Part shown: piece after piece, positions 23,875 to 37,900 of the stretch
How the letters are laid out: every line of letters begins with the position of its first letter
Position numbering within the stretch: position 1 is the first letter of the stretch
Assembly: GCF_001039355.2 (NCBI RefSeq)
Contig: NW_019776024.1
Location: forward strand, 474,440-538,439
Length of the DNA stretch: 64,000 nt
Source of the DNA: Lingula anatina
Taxonomy: Eukaryota > Brachiopoda > Lingulata > Lingulida > Lingulidae
Reading direction: 5' to 3'
Notes under the pieces: generated by a model
Databases searched by the model: none
Told to the model about the DNA's origin: nothing
What the model saw: only the letters and a program-made list of their open reading frames with translations
Position numbers and translations under genes: made by a program

Positions 23875-24856
23875 TTTATATTTACAAAGAAAGGATACCA
23901 TGAAAGATTGTAGTAAGGAGAAAAATTAACATTAATGAGGGTTTTTGTACATATATAATTAAACAAATGAAAATAAAATAAAATAATATATTTATGTCAC
24001 TATGCCTTCAGTTCACAATCAACAGTGGTTTATTAATTTAAACATACAGTATAAATAAAAGCAATGCTGTTTTAGCATTGTATTGCTTGGTTGTATCATG
24101 CTTTCCTTTTTCAACATAATCCCAATCTTACAAGGAGTACCACTAGACACCACAGGATTTATCAGGCTGTATCTAAAACTTCCAAGTTATTCCTTGTACA
24201 GAGGGTCAATACACTCCAGGGTTACAAAATGAATCATTAAGTTTTTCGGAGTGCCATTTAATCCTGGATTTCCCATAGTGGAAGAAGTTGTTACCTGGGA
24301 GGTAACCATAAATTTGTCTTATTTAACTGTTTTGATACATGTTCAGTCTCTTGTGCATCAGTCCAAATGATTGTCCTTTATGCATTTCAGTTCAGGTTTT
24401 CTGTTTGTTCTTTGTACCTCCAAAGAGCGTCCATATATTTTGTTATTTCAGAATTTTGTCTTGGAAAATATAGTCTCCTATCGCTTCTGTCTGTGTCGAT
24501 CTGAAGAAATGCATAGAAAATTTGGTTAGGTTTTTTTTCTGATTGCACTGAACCAAGGACATTTTTTGCAAGGTTATATATTTATTAAGTGAATTGTAAA
24601 CTACCCTGGTGTCATCAATCACATTGTGATGAATTGTGTACTTCCCATGCTATTAAAAAAGAAAGAAAAAAGACCTGCAGGGTTATTTTGTACAGAGCAT
24701 ATTACCTACCATAGGTTTTGTTATCCATCCTATTTCTTCTGCTTCTGTTTGTGGGAATGTATTTTTTCTAACTGGCTCCATATGTGCTCTTTTTATGACT
24801 TTAAGAAAATGTTCTGTAAAACAAATTTCCGTGTAAGTCAATTATGTGATTGGTCC
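23875..24856. repeat. Tandem ~0.98 kb duplication, copy 2
   Basis: Second copy, continuous at its right end with the first two exons of CFAP144. This copy is therefore taken as the one belonging to the gene in this assembly. Confidence 0.95.
24029..24034 (-). terminator. Poly(A) signal candidate of CFAP144
   Basis: AATAAA on the minus strand, about 350 bases past the CFAP144 stop codon. The duplicate copy has the equivalent site at 23045-23050. Confidence 0.35.
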
Positions 24857-25517
24857 AAGTGAAAGTAAAACTATAACTGTATAAAACATAAATTGAATGA
24901 AGTAAACAAACATTTTGTGGTTTGACAATATTGTATTTAAATTTATCCAGATTGTCTGCATTTTCTAAGTAATGGCAAGTTCACTCAACAGATTTCGGTG
25001 CAGTTTAACATCATGCACACAGCTTCATAATTTCTGCTAATAGCTTAGACTAGATTAATATTGTGGGGTTATTTGGATTTATAATTATGTACTGATGACA
25101 CTCACCGTCTTCTTCTCCCTCGTCTGTGTCATGCATGGAATTTGGTTTTCCAGTAATTGCATGCACTGCAAAAATTAATGTTCCAATTATTAAATGACCA
25201 ATGAACCCTTTTGTTTTGAATGAATGTCTACAAAGATAATATAGTATACATGAATAAATAAGAAATACTGAGTACGAGGAAGATCTATATCAATATACTG
25301 TATCTCAAATGACCTATGTAAGATAATTTGAAATAATATAGCAAATGATATTAACGTAAGTCCAGATGATTCAGTCTAACTTACTTTTGTTGTATGGATT
25401 GATGCTGTAATTTGTATATAATTTCTGGTGCTTTGTTTCCTTTAAAATTGTCTCTCTGTGAATAGCATTCTGGTGCACAAAATTGGTTGGATCCTTTTGA
25501 GGTGGTGCTTTCGACAT
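24387..25517 (-). CDS. CFAP144: CFAP144 / FAM183, ciliary axoneme protein
   Basis: Small protein of the FAM183 family, found with the microtubule doublets of motile cilia and flagella. Four exons on the minus strand join in frame to 136 residues: 25517-25385, 25165-25106, 24813-24710, 24500-24387. Family landmarks as I remember human FAM183A: NFVHQNAI (human YVHKNAI), HQKLYTNYSINP, MHAITGKPNSMHD (human VHTITRKPMSWHD), HFLKVIKRAH, QTEAEEIGW and SDRRLYFPR..SEITKY. The ATG is the first in frame, and the human protein has nearly the same length (about 134). The last two exons also occur in the tandem copy to the left. It is divergent from FZR1 on its right and convergent with EBNA1BP2. I am confident of the family; the exact function here is inferred. 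Confidence 0.9.
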
Positions 25518-27220
25518 CTTTCTTCTTCTGTGTATTCAAGTAAATTATCAAAGTGCTTCCTACTCAAATGTATGCTCAAATGGTGTACCAGCTTTGTATA
25601 TATAGACTATGCCAAGCAGGTGCCAAATGTTTACAAGGCTCGTTGTCAAGACTGTTGCTATGCAGAAAAATCCTCCTTTACGAAAGATTTTGTAAAAAGA
25701 AAAATTAAGACATTATTTCTTTTTTAATTTAGATAAGTTAATTTATTTTCTCTTAGTAATGTTTGTCAAGTATTTGGCAAAAAGTGCGATTATTTGAATT
25801 ACAACAAAAAGATTATCAATATCCCATCATGCCTAGCGTGACGCATTTCCTTCCCAAGATGCGCCCCATCAGTAGCTGATTTTAAAATTTGTCAGAAATG
25901 TTGTTATTGTTGTGCGGTTTTAAGGTAAGCATTTCGCTTTTTGACCAAACTTAAGTAACTTCGATTATTTAGTGGAAGTTTGTTTGATGTTTATATCTTT
26001 AATAGGAACCCAAAACGAAGATACGGAGGTAGATAACCTTAATTAACGTTAATCTTAATCTGTGTCATTATGTGGAAACAAACATAAAAATATGTCACCC
26101 TGCTGTTATTCCACGTATTTCGTTTAATGCTAAGTTCAAGTGTTTCTGGGACCTATGTTTTAAAGGGGCGACACTGAAGCTTATATAAACTAGCGATTGC
26201 AGGCATTGTAAAGCAGCAAATTGCCCTTGTCTACCCAGGAAGTGTGGTTGTCACTCATTTGTCAGTCTTAATTTTCATAATTAGAAGAGAGTGAAGACGT
26301 TCATTTTACACGTTTTTTTTTTTTTTTTGCACTTATATTGCATATTTGGCCAATCTTTACACTAGCAAACAAATGGCAAATACTGGGACTTATGTGCAGT
26401 ATGGCCCCAAACTTGTATACTGTATGTATAAGTTTCCAATGTTTTTGTGGTTCACTTATATGATGACCTTTGATCTATGTTTCTGCTACTCATATAAATT
26501 ACTTTTACAATTTAAGCACTGATTTTGTATTGTCCAGTGACATTGCTGTCATTTTATTTAAATGGATTAGAAGTTTCTTGTAAAAACATTTAAAAACCCA
26601 AATCAATTGTGAAACTGATTTATTTGAATAGCATTGATTAAATACATTACGTAAAGGTATGAACTGAATTTAGAAAAACATTGAACAGCAAAGACTTGAA
26701 TTTTCTTTTTCGGGGGCGCATTGCATAAGTGTCTGGATATTTTACTGGTGGTTAGTCTCATCCATCAATCACAGCATTTTTGCTCAGCTAAAAGTAACAA
26801 CTGCAGTACACAAGTTTAGATAAAATATATCAAGCTTTGGCTCTAGTTTCAGTAAACTGTCTCAAACTCCACTAATTTACATATATATACTCACTCTTAT
26901 ACAGGCACATAGAACTTTCTAAAATCATTGGATGTATGTGCTACAATATGAAGCTTAGAATACATTGCTCTTTAGGCCTGCTATGGTTTGGTTCACTTTC
27001 AGGTCTGTGTAAAATAATAAAATGTTCATATTGGGGTGAGAAATAGGTGGATTGTATATTAAGAAACACTTCAGGTATAATTATTTCATGTTTTGAATTA
27101 ATGTTCTCTCTGTTTTGAAACTCTTTTAAAGAATTGAGGAAACACCCAAGTATTTGACTGTTATCTGGCTCTGAAGCTGATGCTGACCCATGTCAGAAGT
27201 TGGATTTTACTATAGCAGAT
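25518..27220. other. Divergent region between CFAP144 and FZR1
   Basis: Holds the start region of both genes. A possible FZR1 5' UTR exon ends at 25924 before GTAAGC; its acceptor partner could be near 27131. The rest is AT-rich with a T-run at about 26315. No open frame of note. Confidence 0.45.
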
Positions 27221-29052
27221 ATGGATCCTGATTATGAAAAGAGATTATTTAGGCAACAAAATGGACAATCACCATATGGATCTGTGAGTACTTAAAATCT
27301 GGAGACACTGCTGCTTGTCATCTCATTGAGGCTTATCTCATTGTTGTAATTGAATATAATTGACCTACATAGAGGTATGCATATCATTAAGTGTTAGTGA
27401 TAAGCTGGCATCAATTCATGCATAAGCTTATGTGTTATTATTTTCTTCAATTCTAAATTTTTAATTTACTTTTTCTTATGGTATAGCATTGAGATGCCTT
27501 TGAATTGAATGGTACATTACTCATTTTTCTAGCCCATGCAAAGTCCTGTTGCTTCCCCAGTAAAAGATAAATATGGGGACCGTTTTATCCCAAGCAGAGC
27601 AGGTGCGAACTGGCACATTTCATTCAATATGCCACAGGTAAGTTGAGATAAAATGGAAATGGAACCTATTATACATGCACCATCATGTAGCAGACTATTT
27701 GAATATATTTCAACCTCATTGGTGCCATGGTGGTAAGGAAGTAATGATTACTCTAGAAGTATATGTCAACTTATTCCTGATTTTTGAATTACAATAGACT
27801 ACCCCTTATGGCAAATGAAGAAATCAAGCATCTAAGATTTTTTGATAACTATTGAAATGAGAATTGTATAGGTATGATTTGTAAAAAGTATTTTTGAGAA
27901 ATTTTCTGCAACATCTTGTTTCCATCGTAAAAGTTTTAAAAAAATCTTTGTCTCATGAAAGAGTGAAAAAAAAATTGTCTTGACTCTCATGAACTTAAAA
28001 TGGTAGGAACAGATTAAATATAAATATTATGTATTGCTCACTGAAAAATTGACCCATTCAGCTGATTGTTGACATAAGATGTTCATGTATTGTTTATTGT
28101 GTAGGACACAGGAAAGACACAGTCACCGGGACAGACCAGGAAAGCCAAGGAAGCAAATGATAATCAAAAGGACATGACGTATAGTTGCTTGCTCAGAAAC
28201 GAACTTTTGGGTGCTGGAATAGAAGATTTGAAGGTTAGCACTGTTTTCCAGGTAAAATCAGTGCTAAACTTATTTTGACCAACTAGAAACTGGTGTTTTT
28301 GAAGCGGCAAGTTAAACTACAGGGCATAGGTGATGGAAATGGGAGTTTATGAAGAATGTGTGGATTTTGAATTGAACCATTTTTTAAGTCTAAATGATCA
28401 TTGAAGAACACATTTATATACAAGTGGGTGTTAATGACTACTAACAGGCTATTCCTTGTTTTATTATTTTAAGTGTTCTCCTATCAATGCATGAAATATA
28501 AGTTTATTGTCATTTTCTTTAGGAACAGCAACCTGATGAAAGGAAAATACTTGCACCAAAAGATACCAAAAATTTATTCCAAGTAAGACAGCATTAAATT
28601 ACAAGAATACCAGTAATACTGCCTGCATATTTAACATATAAAACTCAACAAAATCTGAATAATTGTTTTCCTATAGAATTAAGTAATTTTTTAACTGGAT
28701 GTGTATTCCTTGGACAATGATGACATTGTTTTCTATATAAGCAAAATTATAAGAAAAAAAAGTAAAGATCCAAAATGTACATGTTATTGCAATACAGTTT
28801 TATTTTTCATGTTTTTTTCCTAGTATCGAGTGTCTAGAAAAGATGTAGATAGCAGTGACTCCTCTCCATATTCCTTATCTCCAGTGGGAACAAAAAGTCA
28901 AAAACTACTAAGATCACCAAGAAAGGTATGCTTATGTTTTAAGTCAACAAGAGATAGGGAAGGTTGGAATATGATTCAATAGCATAATTATCAGAGATAA
29001 CATTATACAATTTTAAGATGTTGTGGGAAATATGTTCTATTGTCATATATTG

Positions 29053-29111
<59 letters not shown>

Positions 29112-31910
29112 GAAAGCTGGAATAATGTAAATTGATATATTTTTTTCATATTTGTAATTTCTCTCTTTTCAGACAGTAAGAAAAATCTCAAAAATTCCGT
29201 TCAAAGTTCTTGATGCGCCTGAACTTCAAGATGACTTTTACCTGAACCTGGTGGACTGGTCGTCCACTAATATCCTCAGTGTAGGGCTTGGGACATGTGT
29301 ATACCTCTGGAGTGCATGTACTAGTCAGGTAAGGGATTCTGTATTGTTGCATTCATGTTTTTCTCATAACGAATCCAGGGTAACTTTTTCCGGTCGGTTC
29401 ATGAACATATACTATTTAATGATGATTCTTGTACCAATTTTGATTGTTTGCAGAAACTATTAAAATGCACATTGTCATAAACTCTGTCTATCAGATCTGA
29501 TCTATTGTCTATCAGATCTGATCTATTTATATCATTAAGAAGACATTAATTGATTCTTAATACTCTTTCATACAAGACTCTGCATTTGTTTTTTGTGCAC
29601 CGTGAACATATTAAGGAAATTTAAAATGAATGGTAAAAATGAAACATCTTTCAGGTGACCAGGCTGTGTGACTTAGCAGTAGATCAAGATTCAGTAACGT
29701 CTGTAGCTTGGTCAGAAAGGGTATGTTATAAGTCTGTCTCTTAGATCTCATTTAAATTTGATCTGTAGTTTATTGGTCTTAATCGCACTGTATTCACTCC
29801 ATCCTCTATGGACTATGATGTTTTGGCAAGGGGTCATACTCCCAGTTTAGAGCAAGTCTCCCCTCATCTTTACTTGTTGACCCACTTTAGGTATGACAGC
29901 ACAACCCTTAGTCCATCATTCACATCTTTGTCTTCAGAATCAAAATTTATGCACCGTTCTTATTCAGATTTTATTGCAAAGTATTGTTTTTATAGGGGAA
30001 CTCTGTAGCCGTTGGTACACATAAAGGTTTTGTGCAGATCTGGGATGTCTCTGCTAACAAAAAAATTTCAACACTAGAAGGTCATTCAGCAAGAGTAGGT
30101 GAGTCATTACAAACATAAAACTTCACAACATTCATCCAGATCTTTGCATTAAACGAAGACCTTAGTAGGTAAAGAAAGAGGGAATTTCTTATAAGTCACA
30201 TTAAACTTCATTGTTGAAAAAACTACAAAGTAAAACTAATAGCAGTAAAGAAGAAAATGTCAGAATGCGTCTATTCAAATATTTTTATCATTGATTAACT
30301 TCTTGTTTCATCAAAATGATAGCCTGAATTATAATAGTTCTATTTTACAAATATCCAATATATCATCATATAACAGAAACAAGCATTAAAAAAGGTTTTC
30401 TTCTTCAAGCCATTGTGTTTAACCTTTTCCTATGCCATATTCCAGGTGCTTTAGCATGGAATGCTGACATGCTGTCTTCAGGAAGTCGGGACAGGCTTAT
30501 TTTACAACGAGACGTCAGGACACCTCCAAGTATAACAGAAAGAAGATTGGCAGGGCACAGGCAAGAGGTGAGACATGTGAACTGTTTAGAGATATTTAAC
30601 TGCTACTTGCATGGTAAAAAAGGTAATTTATAGATGATAATTCATTGAGTAAAGATACTATCAATTTAAAACTTAAACTTGTGTTCATATATTTTACTCA
30701 GGAAATGGAGTAGTTTTTCTTTTTATTGGTGAGTTTGTTTTTCCATTGTTACCGTTTTATGTGTCAAATAACAATAAAAATTATTTTCCACAATCTTATT
30801 GTAAATGAATATTAAGACGAAACTGGCCATCATGATTTCAGGTGTGTGGCCTAAAGTGGTCACCAGATCACCAGCACTTGGCCTCGGGAGGCAACGACAA
30901 TAAACTGTTTGTGTGGAACATGAACAGCACATCCCCAGTACAGACTTACACTGAACATCTGGCCGCAGTAAAGGCCATAGCCTGGTCTCCACACCAGCAC
31001 GGCCTGCTGGCCAGTGGCGGAGGGACGGCTGACAGGTGTATCAGGTTCTGGAATACTCTCACAGGACAGCCACTGCAGTGTGTGGACACGGGATCACAAG
31101 TTTGTAACTTGGCGTGGTCCAAGCATGCTAATGAACTGGTGAGTTAGCATCAGAGTAATTTGACTGTTCTCACATTAGTTTTTAAGTGGGGCTAGATTTT
31201 GTTGTTATGGGAAGTTTCATGTGGTATCTCCAATTTTTAATTGAAGTATTAAATCAAATTAGATTTTAAAAACAAACAAAAAAAAAAAACGTCATTATTT
31301 TGATATTTATTATTCATTTATGTCTTTGTGTTCTAGGTCAGCACTCACGGTTATTCTCAAAACCAGATCTTAGTGTGGAAGTATCCCTCTCTGGTGCAGA
31401 TAGCCAAGTTGACAGGACACACTTATAGAGTGCTGTACTTGGTAAGCCATTCATTCCATATGTACCAACTGCTGATAAGAATATTTACCTGTAGTTTTAT
31501 AAGAAAATATCTTCTAGTTAATTTAAATTAGATTTTGAATTAAAAGAGAGTAAATCAGTTGTATGATTAACACCTGGTGAATGCTTTTGCTAAAGTGTTA
31601 AATGTTATTTGAGAAAAAATTGCATTTTGCTGCAAGGATATTGTTGCTGTTACTGACTGATTCTCTTCTTGATCAGTTAATTTATGTATGAATAAGTAGA
31701 AATAAACAGAAATGCCTCCTTTCATATCTTTTTAACATATTTATTGACAATCTTTATTATAAACCATTATTTCAGGCCATCTCACCAGACGGAGAGGCTA
31801 TCGTCACTGGAGCAGGTGATGAGACTCTACGGTTTTGGAATGTATTCAGCAAGACGCGGTCACCAAAGGAATCCAAATCTGAACTTAATTTATTTACCAA
31901 AATTAGATAA
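27221..31910 (+). CDS. FZR1: FZR1 / CDH1, APC/C co-activator
   Basis: WD40 adaptor that recruits substrates to the anaphase-promoting complex in late mitosis and G1. Twelve exons, all in frame, give 480 residues: 27221-27283, 27533-27637, 28105-28233, 28523-28582, 28824-28925, 29173-29328, 29655-29720, 29996-30098, 30446-30567, 30842-31138, 31337-31441, 31776-31910. MDPDYEKRL opens the protein. The C-box [12 protein letters not shown] follows in exon 2. SPYSLSPVG and [11 protein letters not shown] are likely CDK-type phosphorylation sites and basic signal. The propeller runs from [16 protein letters not shown] to the end ([47 protein letters not shown]). The IR tail is present (LFTKIR). Strong similarity throughout to vertebrate FZR1 (496 residues) rather than CDC20. 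Confidence 0.97.
29055..29096 (+). repeat. (TA)n microsatellite in FZR1 intron 5
   Basis: About twenty AT dinucleotides followed by a T-run, between FZR1 exons 5 and 6. Confidence 0.9.
29485..29526 (+). repeat. 21-bp direct repeat, two copies, in FZR1 intron 6
   Basis: Copies 29485-29505 and 29506-29526 are identical and each contains the palindrome TCAGATCTGA. Confidence 0.85.
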
Positions 31911-34900
31911 ACTTATGTAGAGCCATACTAGACAAAAGATATTTATTTTGGTGATTCAAGTTGAATGGCCAACCATAAAACCTTTGTCAGACACAGTTTT
32001 AAAGAGGATTGCTGTCTAATATCTTTTTTTACTTGAACATATTCTTAACTTTCAACCAGAAAAAATGAAAAACGCGAATTCTTTTACTTTTAGTTGATCA
32101 TAGGTTTTCAGGTTCGTTTTGGCCATTTTAAGATCTGCACCAACTTTTACTTTCTGTTTTCATGTTTGTTTCTTAACTTGATTAGTGTTTCTGACCTATA
32201 TCACATACCGCCATTGCTCATGTCGTAGCAATAATTTGCGGATTTATCTTAATGTTTAACGCGGCTTCCCAATGTTGTGGCTGACTCAAGAAGTGCAATG
32301 TGTAAAATTTAGTTTTAGTAAAATGGACTTTGTACATATAGATCATAGTGTGAAATTTATGCTGGTTGCATATAAGTCAGATCTACGGTGCATTATGTTG
32401 CGTTTGATATGATAAGTGTATGCATGTACAGTGCTATGGTATAGTAAAAACAATAAAATGTATCATATTTAGGAATAGTGTAATAATCTGGTTATTATTT
32501 ATGCAGTATCAACAAAATAAATGAAGAAATACAACTATAATTGATGTAAGCTTGGAATGTAGAACAAAACCTTTATAGAGAGAAGCGCAAAGAAGAACAT
32601 CGAATAAACCCTAACTTTGAAACACCTTATTTGTGCCTTATTGAATTTTAATACATTTTTGTTGCTTTAACTTTGGTCGAGTAAGAGTTTTCGTGCATTT
32701 TTTACCATTTCGTCTTTTGTAAAAATGCAGCATGCGCCGAGAGATTGTAATTCATTCTAAAGAGGTACATATGTACAGGTTGCCTGAAACAAGTGAGTAC
32801 GTACAAAAACGCCACTGGCGGTCCTTAAAAATCTGAAGTTTTGGAGAAATTAAAACAAAAATGTGCATGTACTACTGTAAGACCACGAGTATGGACCTTT
32901 GGCATTCACGTTTAACGTTAGGTCAGAAACGCTGACAGAATTTATATGCTGTTGCTGAAGTATGCGCGCTTAAGTTAAATCCATCTTTTCTGGTAGGGTT
33001 GTACGGTGCTCCCCGTGCTCCCCCCCTTCCACCCCTCAAAAGGTTTCTTTAATTCTGTCATACAAGCCGTCCAGTATCGTATTTATTCATGTCATCCCAT
33101 TTTTGCAGCGGTGAAGAGATGGAGTCTGGCTCCCAATAAACACATTATTTTGTTCAAACGCCACAGAGAGTAAATATGATCTCCACGGAAGTAGGAATAT
33201 CAGAATTTCTTCAAGCGTTTCAATAAAATAAATAAATAAAAACAATATAACAACAGATAGGTAAAAACAATACAAATGAATAATTAGACCATCGAAAGAA
33301 ATTTATATGCCACTAATATTCGTCGCACAACCTTAATCAATACTTTTAATAAGCATGCATTTTATGTTAATCTGTGCGTAAGAATAAATGGAATAAAATA
33401 TTTTTCATTGTTAAACCCGTTTTAATTCACACCATTCATATTTTGTTAGAACATTCCTTCATTTTCAGCAATAGTGTTATGGTTTTGATGTCAATCGACA
33501 AACTAGTATAGAACCAGTTAACGGATCATGCATTTTATCCTGCATATTCTATGGTGTTTTTCTCTTGCAATTTTGCATACTTTATATTTACTAATTATAT
33601 CAACCGATTTTTTTTATTAAGGATAAATATAAAAATAGTAATATGAAAAAATAATATATCGCACGTACACAAAAAGCCTTATTTTTGAGGTGTAAATCTT
33701 ATTGGAAAGGAAATGTTGTTAAAAATAAGAAAAAAAAAAGATCATCAATAGGGCGTTTTGAGGTGGAATCGATCATTCTGAAAGGTAAAATACGTTTGAC
33801 CAAGTAGATGTATTAAGTGTATGCGAAATGCGGAAAGTGTGTAGAAAGAAGGTTTAGTTAAGTTTTCAGCATCATCAAATTGGATAATCAAGATGTAATT
33901 TTAATAAGCACCTCTTTGATATGACCTTCCTTGTGAAAACTGATGAATGAAATGAATTGAGTGTTTTTTTATTAGGCTACGCTTCTAAAGTACTAAATAC
34001 CTGACTTATTTTCTGAGAATACAAAATTCAATAGTTGCCTTCTTTTCTAGTACTGTTTCTATCTACGCAACTGGCATCGAAGAACTGCAAACTGTAAATT
34101 GTAATGGACACAACAAAGCTATTCCAGTAAATTTGCCTTGAAACAATATAGGAAAAAAAAATAGATGAAAACACCACACATTACTACACGTACCTACTTG
34201 GATGGTAATCTACCTCGATATCTCTCTATAGATTGATCTACTAACTTAAATAATTAATTAATTTCTCTCTTAAATTGAAAATTTGCACCTCATTTCACCT
34301 TCAATTTCTAAGGTAAATTCACGACAGCAATACTTGGGCTGTTGGGTTAAACTGTAATGATCTGGGAATCAAATGAAGGTCTGTTTCCTCACGCGAAAAA
34401 GAAAGTTGATTGTTTTTTCCGCACTGTATGTCCGATTTTGATTGTTGTCAGTCTTTCAAAGATTGCGCTACATCCATTTCTTTGATGTTAGGCCGGGGGC
34501 AAGTTTATTTGGTTATTTTTTACATTATTCTTCTCACTTTCCCTATTAACTTCTAACACTACAGAACTGGATTCTGTCTCCCTTGTTAGAGGTATAGTTA
34601 CATGGCGCTCTCTGGAGCTAGTTGCCAGCTTGTTTACACTGGTATTCAACTTCGGTAAATTACAAACGATATCTTTCGTTCTTCGTTTATTTGAATTTTA
34701 ACTTAAAGAATTTTAAGTAACAACCCTACACTGGTGCGGAATGTATAAACATGTATGCGTTAGCAATTTATTAATCAATTTGGTAGCAATTAATTAATTA
34801 CTGTCTTGTTTTAATTAAACATTTTATTCGGGCAAGGTTGACTTCAGTTTATGGTCTTAAGAACAACATAAAGCTACTTGTCTTATACTTGATTTATTAT

Positions 34901-37900
34901 AGCAGCAGGTTTAGCTACTGTCTGCCTGTAACTTAATGCTGCCCCGAACTGTAATGTTGCCCGTATTATGCTTTCACTTCTCATTAATGCGAACCTCCTC
35001 GCAAGTAGGCGGTTAATGGTGCGTCTAGCAGCGCCTCGTGTATTCTTACCCGATGAATGATGTTGCACGCGCTCCCAACACTTTTAATGAAGTGCTTGAG
35101 GCTCGAGAAGAGATATAAAATGATCATTAATTAAATCTTTAAACAGATACATCGGAAAGAGAAAAGGAAGTGTCAAATTAAGAAATGAGCGTAAGTCAAA
35201 CTGAATTGGATTTCTTGTCAGAAATTGATTCGGGAAGAATAACCAAGGAATTCAACACATAATATCTAAATTACGATCAATTTTCTTTTGAACGCTCAAT
35301 CAATTATCTAGAGTATATCAAATGGATATACTTTGAATTCCTGACCTGTGGTTAAAGCACAATATTGTGTGGGAATCTTTGAAGTTCCCCATAACAGATT
35401 TCCATGTGATTATTGGCCTGGGAACAGAAACAAACGCTTTCCACCTATTGACAATTTATTGATTAACGTCGGAACATCACAAGTGTTGGAAAGAGATAAC
35501 AGAAAGTTAATAGATTTCCCTCTCACATCAGGGACACGATTCAATAGAACGCCCTGTGATTACTACTGCTCAAATCCTGAAATGTAGCAATAGTCTTACT
35601 TCCCAGTCCTTAGTTGGTTTTGTGCTCAAGCCAATATGATTTTCTGATCTAGTCACGCTATCAATTTAACGCACGCCGGCAATTTTAGTGCTTTCAAAAG
35701 CACAGGTTTTCCCTTCAAGGCTTGAAGAGGAGGGGGGGGGGGGGGTTTGACCGAACGAGCCTTCATCCCCCTGATGTGTGCTCCTGATTGTACGGTATAT
35801 CATATGTGTTTATTGACTCAGCTAATTCAGCGTGAGTCTTTTCATTTCGCTTTTGTTCAGTATGTCGATAGTGAATGGTGCATTTCAGATTTTAATATAA
35901 AAATGAAATATCTCATCTACTATCAAATTGCCTTTCAATACATTTGATGACGGCAATAAAACGCTTCTTTATCCGTGGAGAAATGACACATTTTATCTGT
36001 AGAGAAATGACCTCGGAACGTAGCTCCCTCATTTACGTGTTAAAATAATTACGATAAACAAAAGCAACATGGTTTGGTGGGGTCTTTTCCTTCAGGATGT
36101 GTCTGAAACATATTCTAAATGCGTCTTTATTTTTTTCTTTTAAAATAGAGGCCTCATTTTTTTTAATTCTCATTTCTTCAAAGGCTGTAGTCCTAGCAAA
36201 CTTTGAAGAAGGAAAAAACAGCTGCAAGATCTTTATCTGGACGTCTTGGTCCTTATCCAACACGGAGTGTCACGTCTTTTCAACTAAAACAAAAGGTTTC
36301 AGATGTCGATTTGTACAATTAGGAAGGACGTAGGAAACGTGCGGGGACAGATAAGGTTTCGTCCCTAAGTTTTCTTCTTGCTCTCCGGCATTGTAATGCC
36401 CGTTATACTTATCAACGGGCAACATTCAAAACATGTGGTGGATGGATATGGATATCCTTTAACACGAATTTTAGCAAACCTGATCGGGGCACAAGTCAGT
36501 ACATATGCAGGACCTGGTGGTGACAAGGGACCAAAACCCCGGTTTTCAGAATTTTCAGGGTCCGAGTGTCGTTTTTGCAGGGAGCAAAACCAGGGGTTAC
36601 GTGCCACGCTACTGACATATGCCAGAAGTGTGGGGTTTATTTGATGCGCGTGCGGCTACTTTGTTTTTCACAAAACAAAGCTTAGAAATACAGCATTTTT
36701 TTTCTTAACCGTCATTTCTTGTTATCTGGAGTGAGGCAGATATGTCGTCTGAGGTAGTTTACTTCTTCCAACTGGGATTGTTCTTGTTAATCGTGGCGAA
36801 TTAAAACTAACAACGTTGTTTTCAGTGTTCTTCAATTGAAACCACTTTTATTTAGAAACTTAATAGAAACGATTCAAATTAAGTGGGTCTTTAGAATGCC
36901 TGTTGAAGATCTTGTCTTGAGATGATCAATACAACCGAAACATAAACAAGCTTATCAAATTAAGAGAATCTAATTTCGAAACGCCCTCGGAGTATAGTTC
37001 TTTTTCTCATTGGATAGAAAAATCTAAGATTTCAAATTATATTCGCCATAACAGCCCGGCATAACAGGCGCCAACGTTATATGTCACGTAAACGTTGTTG
37101 ATTCTTTAAACTCCGTATAATCTCTATTACACCAAAAAGGATTAAAAGAAATCTGCTACTGAGACTAACTGCACTGAATAGGAAACAGTTATAGTTGAGT
37201 CATCAAGTCACTACTTCCCACATGACTGTAGTTGGCTATGTATATAGTCTATGTGTCATAGGAGCAATCACGAGGATTCACTTTGTACACAAGAATATAA
37301 ATCAAATATACCCTAATTAAACCATAAAATGAAATTAATAAATGAAAATATAACAATATAAAAAACATCCCAGCAGTTAAACCCACCGATCAAAGCACAA
37401 ATTACACTATTATTCGTTAGTTTTTTATCACCGGTTAAATTAGATTCCGCTTTAGCAGATATTTAATTTAAGTGTTATAGACTCTTTGGGTGCCACTTGA
37501 TGGATGCATATTGCATACACAATGATAACCCCAGAAAATATGATGACAATATCATTAAACAAAACATTACTAGAATAATACCTCAAAAATCGTTTAGAAA
37601 GACTTTTTTCTAGTGCCACGAGGAAGGATACATATCTTGAAATTGACGTTACAATCGCAGTTATTGAAATTCTTTGATTCATATAGACATATCATTAATC
37701 ACCGAGGCAACCGACCAATCAGATGCAACGAAAAGCTTCTTTAGTCATGTGACGTCTAAATCCTAAGAAGTAAAATACTTAAACCATGCAAACGTCCGAT
37801 GATTTGAGTTAGACGCATTTTCGACACAAGAGACCTACGATTCGGTAGCTTATGCGCCCAATTTCTTGGAAATTACCTTTGTTTTTTTCTCGGTTGTGAC

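Noticed and set aside
23643-24862. Repeated plus-strand frame of about 80 codons in both duplication copies
   Set aside because: It is antisense to CFAP144 exon 3 and its flanking introns; repeated only because the DNA segment is.
36365-36644. Overlapping 80- and 88-codon frames on both strands
   Set aside because: They mirror each other in a locally GC-richer patch; neither shows family motifs, and there is no sign of exon structure.
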